Of a stretch of 64,000 bases of DNA, positions 53,932-60,985 are shown piece after piece. The notes beneath the pieces are model-generated. The model was not told the DNA's origin, did not search any database, and worked only from the letters and a program-made list of their open reading frames with translations. How positions within the stretch are numbered: the first letter of the stretch is position 1; every line of letters starts with the position of its first letter. The translations under genes were made by a program, and so were the position numbers. Source of the DNA: an uncultured Clostridia bacterium (GTDB lineage: Bacteria; Bacillota; Clostridia; TANB77; CAG-508); NCBI GenBank assembly GCA_944386385.1, contig CALXAV010000002.1, forward strand, positions 1-64,000. The letters are read 5' to 3'.

Positions 53932-54681
53932 ATGAAAAAAGTTGTATATTTTTCAATTATTATATTGCTAATAGGTGTTATGCTTATTAGCATTTATTTT
54001 ATTTATAAAGAATTAAAGCAAAACAAAGAACAAGAAAATACTTTTAATGAGCTAATAAAAATAGTTGAAAGTAATAATGAGAATAATGACAATAATGAAA
54101 ATAAAGAAGAAAATATAAACTTAAATAAATTATATGAATTAAATAATGACTTAGTAGGTTGGATAAAGATTAATGATACAAACATAAATTATCCAGTTAT
54201 GCAATCAAAAAATAATCCTAATTACTATTTAAAAAGAAACTTTTATAAAAAATATTCTTCTTATGGGACACCTTATCTATCTGAGCAATGCAATGTTGAT
54301 ATGAGCGATAATAACATTATATACGGACATAATATGAAAAATAAAAAGATGTTTGGAACATTAGAAAACTATAAAAAAGAAGATTTTTATAATAAGCATC
54401 AAATTATAACTTTTAATACATTAAAAAAATGCTTAAAATATCAAATATTTGCTGTATTTAAAACAACAGTCTATAACAATAATGGTTTTAAATATTATAA
54501 CTATATAGATTTTCAAAATGAAGAAGATTACAATGATTTTATAGATAAATGTAAGACTTTATCATTTTATGAAACGAATAAAAAACCTGAATATAAAAAC
54601 AAATTACTTACTCTTTCAACTTGTGAATATAGCAATAAAAATGGAAGATTAGTAATTATAGGTTATGAAGTAAACGATTAG
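53932..54681 (+). CDS. srtB: Class B sortase of the element
   Basis: A 249-residue SrtB with an N-terminal membrane anchor (about 5-25). The class-B pattern includes NDLVGWIKINDTNINYPVMQ and IYGHNMKNKKMFGTLENY (His), with the catalytic Cys in LLTLSTCEYS and Arg in NGRLVIIGYE. Such sortases are standard in Clostridial conjugative modules, where they anchor surface or pilus proteins. The thioester adhesin at 27605 is the only sortase substrate visible in this element. It sits between virB4 and the CHAP gene. Confidence 0.9.
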   Translation: MKKVVYFSIIILLIGVMLISIYFIYKELKQNKEQENTFNELIKIVESNNENNDNNENKEENINLNKLYELNNDLVGWIKINDTNINYPVMQSKNNPNYYLKRNFYKKYSSYGTPYLSEQCNVDMSDNNIIYGHNMKNKKMFGTLENYKKEDFYNKHQIITFNTLKKCLKYQIFAVFKTTVYNNNGFKYYNYIDFQNEEDYNDFIDKCKTLSFYETNKKPEYKNKLLTLSTCEYSNKNGRLVIIGYEVND

Positions 54682-54692
54682 GTGGTGATTAG

Positions 54693-56213
54693 TTGGCAGA
54701 TATTAAAATAAAAGAAAGTAAAAAAGGAACAATAAAAACATTAGATAAAGGGTTAATAAATGCACAAAAATTAAAAGATAATATTATATCAGTAAAAGAT
54801 AAAACAAAAGAAACTTACGAAAATAATTATAATTCAGGAGAAGAATATGCAACAGGAAAAATTACACAAACAGTATCTAATACACCTAATTTTTTATATA
54901 GAAGAAATAAAGAAGGAATAGAAAATTTAAGAAAGAAAAAAGAAAATATACACAAAATTAAAGATAAACTTTATAATTTTAAAAGAAAAACAAAAATAAA
55001 ACAAAGAGCAAAAAGTATTTCCAAGCTAAGAAAAAATATAAAAAATAATGCTAAAAGAACAATAAAAACAGCAAAAACAACCGTAAAAACTGCAAAGAAA
55101 ACTGTAAAAGCAACAGTAAAAACTACTCAAAAAGTTGTAAAGGCTTTAAAAGCTACTGTAAGAGCAACTGTAACTGCTATTAAGGTTACTGTAAAAGCTA
55201 CAATAGCAACAGTAAAAGCTATAATTCTAGGAATAAAAGCATTAATTGCAGCTATTGCAGCAGGTGGTTGGATAGTAATTGTAATAATTTTAGTAATCTG
55301 CTTAATTGCTTTTCTATGTAGTTCTATATATGGCATTTTCTTTTCTAATGAAAATGAAGAAGGTACTAATATGAGTTCTGTTATTTCAGAGCTTAATGAT
55401 GAGTTTATGAAGAAAATTACAGATATACAAAATACCACAGAACACAATGAATATGAGATAAATTCAAATCGAGCAGAGTGGAAAGATATTTTGGCTATAT
55501 ATGTTGCTAAAGTAAGTAATGGAAAAGATGAAACAGAGTTGATGACTTTAGATGATAAAAGAGTGCAAACCTTAAAAGAGATTTTCTGGAAAATGAATAA
55601 TATTTCTTCAAGAACAGAAACAAAAGACGATAAAACAATACTTTATATTGAAGTAACAGGCAAGACAGCAGAAGAAATGATGAATGAATATAATTTTAAT
55701 ACTAAACAAAGGCAACAAGTTCAAGAATTATTAAAAGATAAATATGCTAGTTTATGGAATGCTGTTATATATGGTACATCTTCAGGAAGTCAGGATATTG
55801 TTCAAGTAGCTAAACAGCAAATAGGAAATGTTGGAGGACAACCTTATTGGTCTTGGTATGGTTTTTCATCAAGAGTAGAATGGTGTGCTTGTTTTGTTTC
55901 TTGGTGTGCAAATCAATGTGGATATATAGATGCAGGAATAATACCAAAGTTTGCAAATTGTCAAAATGAAGGTGTTGCTTGGTTTAAAACAGTTGGTCTA
56001 TGGAAAGATGCAGGATATTTGCCACAATCTGGAGATATAATATTCTTCGATTGGGAAAATGATGGAATATCAGATCATGTAGGAATAGTTGAAAAAACAG
56101 AAAACTCTACAATATTTACAATAGAAGGAAATACATCAAATGATGTTTGTAAGCAAAATGAATATAATATTAATAGCAGTGATATTTTAGGATATGGAAC
56201 ACCAGCATATTAA
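54693..56213 (+). CDS. CHAP-domain peptidoglycan endopeptidase of the conjugation machine
   Basis: A 506-residue protein from TTG 54693. It has a basic cytoplasmic N-terminus, a striking Lys/Thr/Val/Ala repeat (about 125-185: TAKTTVKTAKKTVKATVKTT and so on), a membrane helix (about 190-212) and an extracellular part. A C-terminal CHAP/NlpC-like peptidase domain (about 365-506) has Cys in VEWCACFVSWCANQCG (near 397) and His in GISDHVGIVEK (near 460). It most likely opens the wall for the transfer channel, like CwlT/Orf14. It closes the transfer operon, with a terminator after it. Confidence 0.88.
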   Translation: MADIKIKESKKGTIKTLDKGLINAQKLKDNIISVKDKTKETYENNYNSGEEYATGKITQTVSNTPNFLYRRNKEGIENLRKKKENIHKIKDKLYNFKRKTKIKQRAKSISKLRKNIKNNAKRTIKTAKTTVKTAKKTVKATVKTTQKVVKALKATVRATVTAIKVTVKATIATVKAIILGIKALIAAIAAGGWIVIVIILVICLIAFLCSSIYGIFFSNENEEGTNMSSVISELNDEFMKKITDIQNTTEHNEYEINSNRAEWKDILAIYVAKVSNGKDETELMTLDDKRVQTLKEIFWKMNNISSRTETKDDKTILYIEVTGKTAEEMMNEYNFNTKQRQQVQELLKDKYASLWNAVIYGTSSGSQDIVQVAKQQIGNVGGQPYWSWYGFSSRVEWCACFVSWCANQCGYIDAGIIPKFANCQNEGVAWFKTVGLWKDAGYLPQSGDIIFFDWENDGISDHVGIVEKTENSTIFTIEGNTSNDVCKQNEYNINSSDILGYGTPAY

Positions 56214-56221
56214 TAATTAAA

Positions 56222-56270
56222 ACACAAAAGGATTAAGAAAAATTTTCTTATCTTTTTGTGTGTACTTTTT
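56222..56270 (+). terminator. Terminator of the transfer operon
   Basis: A long imperfect stem ACACAAAAGGATTAAGAAAA with TTTTCTTATCTTTTTGTGT, followed by a T-run. It may mark the end of the conjugation genes. Confidence 0.75.
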
Positions 56271-56303
56271 TATTTTTATGCTATAATTTTATTGGTGAAC
56301 AAA

Positions 56304-56576
56304 ATGAATAATGAATTTGATTTAGAAGAGATAAATACATATTTGGAAAATAAAATAAAGTCAAATACTAATAAAATAATATGTACCTATTATGAAGTGA
56401 AGTTTGAACTTAATATTTCTGAGAAAGATGAAAATGCTTTTTTAATATTAGCAAGAGATAAATTTCAAGAATATGGTTATGATGTTTATTTTATGAATGC
56501 AAAGTATAATTATAATGACAATATAAATACAGTAGAAAACAATGAAATGATAGTAGCTATAAAAAGAGATAATTGA
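56304..56576 (+). CDS. Hypothetical small protein
   Basis: A 90-residue acidic protein from ATG 56304 (MNNEFDLEEINTYLENKIKS), with a pattern of alternating beta strands (KIICTYYEVKFELNISEKDENAF, YDVYFMNAKYNYNDN). A GTG at 56295 is the alternative start. No family recognised. It may be the last cargo gene of the element. Confidence 0.5.
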   Translation: MNNEFDLEEINTYLENKIKSNTNKIICTYYEVKFELNISEKDENAFLILARDKFQEYGYDVYFMNAKYNYNDNINTVENNEMIVAIKRDN

Positions 56577-56657
56577 TAAGAATGTTTGCAAATTATATAT
56601 TTTTTGAGTTTAGGAATTATTTTTTAATCTAATAAAGGAAAAATAAAAATTGCATTT

Positions 56658-56906
56658 CTATTTTTCCTTTATTTCTTTTTCTAATTCTTTATAGTTAACG
56701 CCAAGAATTTTACCAATGGCAATTAATTCAAAATCTTTTAGCATCAATTGATTCTTTTCAATACGAAAAATATGAGTCCTATCCATATTTAGACCAATTA
56801 GTTGTAATTGCTTTGCTAAATCTTCTCTAGTCATATGTTTTGCATTTCTATATTTTTCTATTAATTCTCCACTTATATTCTTTTTACCGTTAAATTTTCT
56901 AATCAT
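56658..56906 (-). CDS. XRE-family regulator
   Basis: An 82-residue helix-turn-helix protein (GELIEKYRNAKHMTREDLAKQLQLIGLNMDRTHIFRIEKNQLMLKDFELIAIGKILGV). It is divergent from the AbrB-like gene, and the region between them contains repeated palindromic sites, so it probably controls both genes. Confidence 0.8.
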   Translation of the reverse strand: MIRKFNGKKNISGELIEKYRNAKHMTREDLAKQLQLIGLNMDRTHIFRIEKNQLMLKDFELIAIGKILGVNYKELEKEIKEK

Positions 56907-56940
56907 TTTTTACTCCTAAAAACAATTTATCTTGATTTTA

Positions 56941-56998
56941 ATACAAAAATGTTGTATTATGGTTGTTGTCATAGCAACGATACAAAAATGATGCATTA
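56941..56998. promoter_or_regulatory. Two operator-like repeats between divergent XRE and AbrB genes
   Basis: ATACAAAAATGTTGTATTA (56941-56959) is an inverted repeat ATACAA-N5-TTGTAT. A second copy, ATACAAAAATGATGCATTA (56980-56998), follows 39 bp further. They lie just upstream of the AbrB gene and close to the XRE start, as expected for an autoregulatory operator. Confidence 0.55.
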
Positions 56999-57025
56999 AA
57001 ATTATACACGAAGGAAGGGAGATTA

Positions 57026-57283
57026 ATGAAAGAAGTTAAAAAAGTTATAAAAAAATTCGACAAACTTGGTAGAGTTGTAGTTCCAATAGAAATTAGGGAG
57101 AAATTTGATCTTAAATCACAAGACAAAATAGAAATTTTTGTAAGCAATGATATAATATTTTTGAAAAAATATAAAGATAGTTGCCTTTTTTGTGAAGGTA
57201 CAGAACACTTGAATATTTTTAATGGAAAATTTGTTTGTGATAAGTGTAAAGAAAAAATAAAGAAACTTGCTAATGAGCTTTAA
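57026..57283 (+). CDS. AbrB/SpoVT-type regulator with C-terminal zinc ribbon
   Basis: An 85-residue protein: the AbrB swapped-hairpin fold at about 5-50 (IKKFDKLGRVVVPIEIREKFDLKSQDKIEIFV) and a short C-terminal zinc-binding end with CLFCEG and CDKCKEK. Such AbrB/zinc-knuckle proteins regulate transition-state genes in Clostridia. It is divergent from the XRE gene and ends in a terminator. Confidence 0.85.
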   Translation: MKEVKKVIKKFDKLGRVVVPIEIREKFDLKSQDKIEIFVSNDIIFLKKYKDSCLFCEGTEHLNIFNGKFVCDKCKEKIKKLANEL

Positions 57284-57308
57284 CAATGCGTATATTGTAA
57301 ATAATAGA

Positions 57309-57337
57309 AATAGATACATAAATATCTATTCTTTTTC
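57309..57337 (+). terminator. Terminator after the AbrB-like gene
   Basis: AATAGATA / TATCTATT 8-bp stem followed by CTTTTTC. Confidence 0.7.
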
Positions 57338-57351
57338 TATATTCAAAATGT

Positions 57352-57382
57352 CCATAATTAATGTTAAACACATTAATTATGG
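57352..57382. repeat. 12-bp perfect inverted repeat in a 350-bp intergenic gap
   Basis: CCATAATTAATG (57352-57363) and CATTAATTATGG (57371-57382) with a 7-nt spacer, in the 57284-57634 gap that otherwise shows no gene. No T-run follows. It could be an operator for the sigma operon or an attachment site. Confidence 0.5.
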
Positions 57383-57588
57383 TTACCAATTCTATTTTTT
57401 ATTATCAAAATCGCTCTTCATTTCAATGAATAAATTATAACAGCAACTATACAATTAGAAAGATATATTAATGAAAATAAAAATAGTTAGCTAAAGAAAA
57501 TATAAATACTTATAGTCTACAGAAAAATAAAATAGAAATTTTTGTAGATATTTTTTGTATACAATTATTGAAATCTATGGTAAGATGA

Positions 57589-57595
57589 TGTCGAA
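57589..57595 (+). promoter_or_regulatory. Possible Spo0A box upstream of the ECF sigma gene
   Basis: TGTCGAA is an exact 0A-box core, 39 bp before the start of the sigma factor gene. A Spo0A-like regulator is encoded 1.7 kb downstream. One 7-mer match alone is weak evidence. Confidence 0.25.
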
Positions 57596-57634
57596 AATTT
57601 TAATATTAAAACAAATAATACAAGGAGGCTTGCT

Positions 57635-58153
57635 ATGGAGGAGTTAGTAGAGAAAGCTAAAAAAGGCGATAATAAAGCTTTCTCTGAATTAATAATTGGA
57701 CTAGAAAATGATCTTTACAAAATAGCCAAAATTAGATTAAACGATGAAAATAATATTGAAGATGCAGTACAAGAAACAATATTAGATGCTTTTAAACATA
57801 TAAGAAAACTTAGAAATAATAAATTTTTTAAAACATGGATTATAAGGATCCTAATAAATAATTGTAATCAAATTTATAGAAAAAATTCTAAAGAAAATTT
57901 TGTAGATGAATCTATATTAGAGAATAAATATTTTTCTGAAGATAATACTAAAGAAATAGATAGTAAATTAGATTTCTTCATATTATTAGAAGGTTTAAAT
58001 TATAATGAAAAAATAGCAATATCATTATATTATTTATATGATTTTTCTAATAAGGAAATTGCTAAAATTTTACGAATACCTGTAAGTACAGTTAAAAATA
58101 GAATATCAAGAGCAAGGAAAAAAATAAAGGATAGAATGGAGGGAAATTTATAA
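57635..58153 (+). CDS. ECF-type RNA polymerase sigma factor
   Basis: A 172-residue ECF sigma factor. Region 2 is at about 10-75 (AFSELIIGLENDLYKIAKIRL, EDAVQETILDAFKHIRKLRN) and region 4 at about 120-165 (LEGLNYNEKIAISLYYLYDFSNKEIAKILRIPVSTVKNRISRARKK). Its stop overlaps the next ATG by one base, and the downstream gene encodes a membrane protein that probably acts as its anti-sigma factor. AAGGAGG precedes ATG 57635. Confidence 0.9.
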   Translation: MEELVEKAKKGDNKAFSELIIGLENDLYKIAKIRLNDENNIEDAVQETILDAFKHIRKLRNNKFFKTWIIRILINNCNQIYRKNSKENFVDESILENKYFSEDNTKEIDSKLDFFILLEGLNYNEKIAISLYYLYDFSNKEIAKILRIPVSTVKNRISRARKKIKDRMEGNL

Positions 58154-59310
58154 TGAGTTTATATGATGAAGAAAAAGTAAAGAAAATTATAAAATCAGAT
58201 GTGAATTTGCCTTTAAGTTACAGAAATATGATAAGAAAAACATTAAAACAATGTGAGGGAAGAGAAGAGGAACATTTAAAAATTAAATTTACTAGAATAT
58301 TGGCAAGTTGTTGTATAGCTACAATTTTAATATTTGGAGTTGTATATGCAGGATACACAATTTATGAAAAAGTATGGAAAGAACCAAAAAAAGTTACATA
58401 TGAAGAAATGATTAATGAACTTCCAAATGAGAAAATAGATGAAGAAGAAAAAAGGAATTATATAACTGAAGAAGAAGCTAAACAAAAAGCAGAAGATTTC
58501 TTAAAAAATATTGGGTATACAAATATAAAACTTATAATACCTGAATTAAAAAGAAGTTATGACAATCAAACAAGTGCGTATTATATGATAAGAACTGATG
58601 AGTCTTATAATAAAGGGATAATAATAACTGTTAATGCAGAAAATGGTAAAGTTACACATTTTGAAGATATGGATTTAAAAAACGAAAATATTAATGCAGA
58701 TAATATAACGGAAGATGAGGCTAAAAAAATACTAGAAGACAACTTAAGTATTGTAAAAGAAGACTATTCTGATTATGAATTTTTTGAAATTACGAAAATA
58801 AATAATTATATTTCAAAGAGCAATACGAGTGCGTGGTATATAAAATATTGTAAAAAATATAATGATGTATTTAACCCAAATGAGATGTTTGGAGTTATAT
58901 TTATCGTACAAAATCAAAAGCTAGTAGTATGCTCATTAGGATTAAAAGAAGATAATACATTTCAAAATAATGAAGTAATAATTACAGAGGAAGAAGCGAA
59001 ATCAATTTGTGAAGAAAAAGAGAAAGAATACACAAATGAAGATATAGTAAATATATATGCAGAATTAGGTATAGAAAAAATGAATACATTTTTTTACGAT
59101 TTAGATAATAATGAAGATCTAAAGGATAAATTTCTACAAATTCCAGATATTTCAAGAAATGTTTGGAAAGTAACTATAATGCATAATAAAAAGGAAGATT
59201 TAAATATATATGAATCAACAAAGGAATTAATAAAACAATATAGTAATAAATGTTATTACATTGATGCAACTACTGGAGAAATTATAGGAGGAAAGGAAGT
59301 AGAAAATTAG
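58153..59310 (+). CDS. Probable anti-sigma factor / membrane protein with YcdB- and PepSY-like repeats
   Basis: A 385-residue single-pass membrane protein. A cytoplasmic N-terminal part (about 1-48) precedes one helix (about 49-69: LASCCIATILIFGVVYAGYTI). A long outer part has three repeats of ITEEEAKQKAEDFLKNIGY, ITEDEAKKILEDNLSI, ITEEEAKSICEEKEKEY, each a PepSY/YcdB-type helix. Coupled to the ECF sigma gene (TAATG), it is likely the cognate anti-sigma or sensor. Confidence 0.75.
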   Translation: MSLYDEEKVKKIIKSDVNLPLSYRNMIRKTLKQCEGREEEHLKIKFTRILASCCIATILIFGVVYAGYTIYEKVWKEPKKVTYEEMINELPNEKIDEEEKRNYITEEEAKQKAEDFLKNIGYTNIKLIIPELKRSYDNQTSAYYMIRTDESYNKGIIITVNAENGKVTHFEDMDLKNENINADNITEDEAKKILEDNLSIVKEDYSDYEFFEITKINNYISKSNTSAWYIKYCKKYNDVFNPNEMFGVIFIVQNQKLVVCSLGLKEDNTFQNNEVIITEEEAKSICEEKEKEYTNEDIVNIYAELGIEKMNTFFYDLDNNEDLKDKFLQIPDISRNVWKVTIMHNKKEDLNIYESTKELIKQYSNKCYYIDATTGEIIGGKEVEN

Positions 59311-59333
59311 AGAGGTTTCTCTCTAATTTTTTT
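59306..59333. terminator. Bidirectional terminator between the anti-sigma and Spo0A-like genes
   Basis: ATTAGAGAG / CTCTCTAAT 9-bp stem, GTTT loop, T-run on the plus strand. Confidence 0.85.
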
Positions 59334-60084
59334 ATAAATGTTTTATAACTTGAAGAATAATATCTTTAATATTGGGTTTAGTATCTAAAGTATATCCAAA
59401 ATATTCAGAAAGAACTTTTTCTTCACAGTCAAAATACATATTGTTAGTAGAACGATTTATATTTGTTTTTATATTATTGACGGTTTTATGATATTTCTTA
59501 GATATTGTTGGATATATATCTTGCTTCAAATTTATATTGTATTTATCTTTACGCAAATACACTTCATAAATACAATCAGACAAATATTTAGTTCCTATAT
59601 ATGAAAAATTATATTTTATTTTATGTAATTCCGAATTAATTTCCTCTTTTATAGTATAGGAATTATTATGTGTAGTTTCTTTATAATCTATATTTTTTGA
59701 ATATAATAATTTTTCAATTGTTTCTAATAAATTATTATTAATAGAAATTTTTGATTTGTAATCAAAAATATATGGGTTATGAACAATTTTTGGCAGTAAA
59801 GACATTTCACCGGTAATGACTATAATAGATTTATAATATTTTTCTATTTTATTATCTGAAATATAATTTAATATATCTATACCTGAAATATCAGGAAGTT
59901 TTAAATCTAATAATATAATGTCTACAACTTGCTTTTTTATAATATCTATAGCATCTTTGCCTAATGTTGCTACTGAATATACTTTTATATCAGAAAAATT
60001 TTCAGAAATACTATTAGTAAAACGATGTGCTTGTATTAGATCATCTTCTACAATTAATAAATTATACAAAATTATCACCCTCAT
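59332..60084 (-). CDS. Spo0A-like response regulator
   Basis: A 250-residue response regulator. The receiver domain (about 5-115) has LLIVEDD, the phospho-acceptor Asp in DIILLDLKLPDISG (about 58) and VITGEM, but Lys in the last motif is DYKSK. The C-terminal domain (about 150-250) matches the Spo0A effector fold: LHKIKYNFSYIGTKYLSDCIYEV, DIYPTISKKYHKTVNNIKTNINRS and FGYTLDTKPNIKDIILQVIKHL. It likely binds 0A-box-type DNA. ATG 60084 is used; TTG 60069, with AGGGTGAT upstream, is an alternative. Whether it is the true sporulation master or a paralogue cannot be told here. Confidence 0.82.
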   Translation of the reverse strand: MRVIILYNLLIVEDDLIQAHRFTNSISENFSDIKVYSVATLGKDAIDIIKKQVVDIILLDLKLPDISGIDILNYISDNKIEKYYKSIIVITGEMSLLPKIVHNPYIFDYKSKISINNNLLETIEKLLYSKNIDYKETTHNNSYTIKEEINSELHKIKYNFSYIGTKYLSDCIYEVYLRKDKYNINLKQDIYPTISKKYHKTVNNIKTNINRSTNNMYFDCEEKVLSEYFGYTLDTKPNIKDIILQVIKHL

Positions 60085-60142
60085 CTTTTCATCTATTTAT
60101 TAGATGAAACTGCAAAGAAAAAAGTCGCATTTTCAAGAATTT

Positions 60143-60172
60143 TTAAAAAAGAGAGAGGAAAATTCCTCTCCC
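60143..60172 (-). terminator. Terminator of the foreign cassette gene
   Basis: On the minus strand GAGAGGAA / TTCCTCTC stem followed by TTTTTTA. Confidence 0.8.
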
Positions 60173-60180
60173 TTTGTTAG

Positions 60181-60192
60181 TGGGAAGCTAAA
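60181..60192 (+). repeat. 12-bp inverted repeat, left end of cassette
   Basis: TGGGAAGCTAAA, matching the inverted copy TTTAGCTTCCCA at 60724-60735. Together they bracket the atypical gene. Confidence 0.6.
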
Positions 60193-60209
60193 GAGGGAGT
60201 AACTTAAAG

Positions 60210-60683
60210 CTACTCGAGGACGTAGTGATAGTTGATTAGAGCCTTCCTGTATGGTCCTGGCGGGTTGTACTGACTGCTGACATCTACGTAGAATTGAACC
60301 TTCGTGCCGGCAGGCAAATCGCCTCCATACAGACTGAACGAATCAGGGTGTAGACCTTCTATATAGAGGTACTGATCCAAGACCCTTCCTGTATAGGCTT
60401 CTCGTAACTGTAAAGTTACTTGAATTGGCGGATAGTATGTTGGTTCGTTCACACCATCTCGTACAGGAGTAACGTTCCAGATAAGATGTAATTTGCCACT
60501 ATCACCAAGTGTTTTCACTGGTGTTAAATTGTTGTTAGTGACAAGCATCTGCTCTTCTGGACCAGTACCCTTGTACCAAGTTTCGGTGCCAGCAGCATAA
60601 GCTGTGTTGGTGAATGCAAATGCACCAAACAAAGCTAGTGCTAAAACGGCAAAAATCCGAAACCGTTTCAACAACGTACTCAT
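60210..60683 (-). CDS. Secreted protein of foreign origin (different base composition)
   Basis: A 157-residue protein from ATG 60683 (AAAGGAG 7 nt upstream; an in-frame ATG at 60722 has no site). A signal peptide (about 1-31, ALALFGAFAFTNTAYA) precedes an exported domain rich in beta strands and Tyr/Pro (ETWYKGTGPEEQMLVTNNNL, DQYLYIEGLHPDSFSLYGGDLPAGT). The gene is visibly much richer in G and C than everything around it, uses codons rare elsewhere in the window, including CGG twice (residues 7 and 9), and lies between perfect 12-bp inverted repeats. It has its own terminator. Family not recognised. Recent transfer, or misassembled DNA, are both possible. Confidence 0.65.
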   Translation of the reverse strand: MSTLLKRFRIFAVLALALFGAFAFTNTAYAAGTETWYKGTGPEEQMLVTNNNLTPVKTLGDSGKLHLIWNVTPVRDGVNEPTYYPPIQVTLQLREAYTGRVLDQYLYIEGLHPDSFSLYGGDLPAGTKVQFYVDVSSQYNPPGPYRKALINYHYVLE

Positions 60684-60723
60684 TTTTGCTCCTTTCATAT
60701 TCTTTGAAAGACGACAGTACAAA

Positions 60724-60735
60724 TTTAGCTTCCCA
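60724..60735 (-). repeat. 12-bp inverted repeat, right end of cassette
   Basis: TTTAGCTTCCCA is the exact reverse complement of 60181-60192. Confidence 0.6.
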
Positions 60736-60781
60736 ACATAACCAAAATTACTAATAAGTAATTTTAGAATTGAGTTATGTT
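60735..60781. repeat. Nested inverted repeats beside the cassette
   Basis: AACATAAC (60735-60742) pairs with GTTATGTT (60774-60781), and inside it AAAATTAC (60744-60751) pairs with GTAATTTT (60758-60765). It abuts the right repeat of the cassette and could be its target site or a regulator-binding site. Confidence 0.45.
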
Positions 60782-60803
60782 TCCATTATTTTACAATAAA
60801 TTC

Positions 60804-60872
60804 GGCACAAAAAATACAAAAAATACAAAAGATACAAAAGGCACAAGAAATGTTGCTTATTTGTATCTTTTG
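60804..60872. repeat. Short tandem ATACAAAA repeats with a 13-bp inverted repeat
   Basis: ATACAAA-type units repeat at about 60814-60838, and CAAAAGATACAAA (60826-60838) is matched by TTTGTATCTTTTG (60860-60872). It lies about 115 bp upstream of the carboxypeptidase gene and looks like an operator or a stem-loop. Confidence 0.45.
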
Positions 60873-60985
60873 TCATATTTTGTAACTTATCAAGAAATGA
60901 AAAAGCATTTTTGATATAAGAAAACTAAAGAAATTATAAAGAAAGGAGGAAAAATAATAAATAATAATAATATAGGGGGGATCAT

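Noticed and set aside
23455..57634. Direct-repeat attachment sites of the conjugative element
   Set aside because: No convincing direct repeat of the 23450-23470 junction was found near 56-57.6 kb; the right end or its core may lie beyond the recognised genes.
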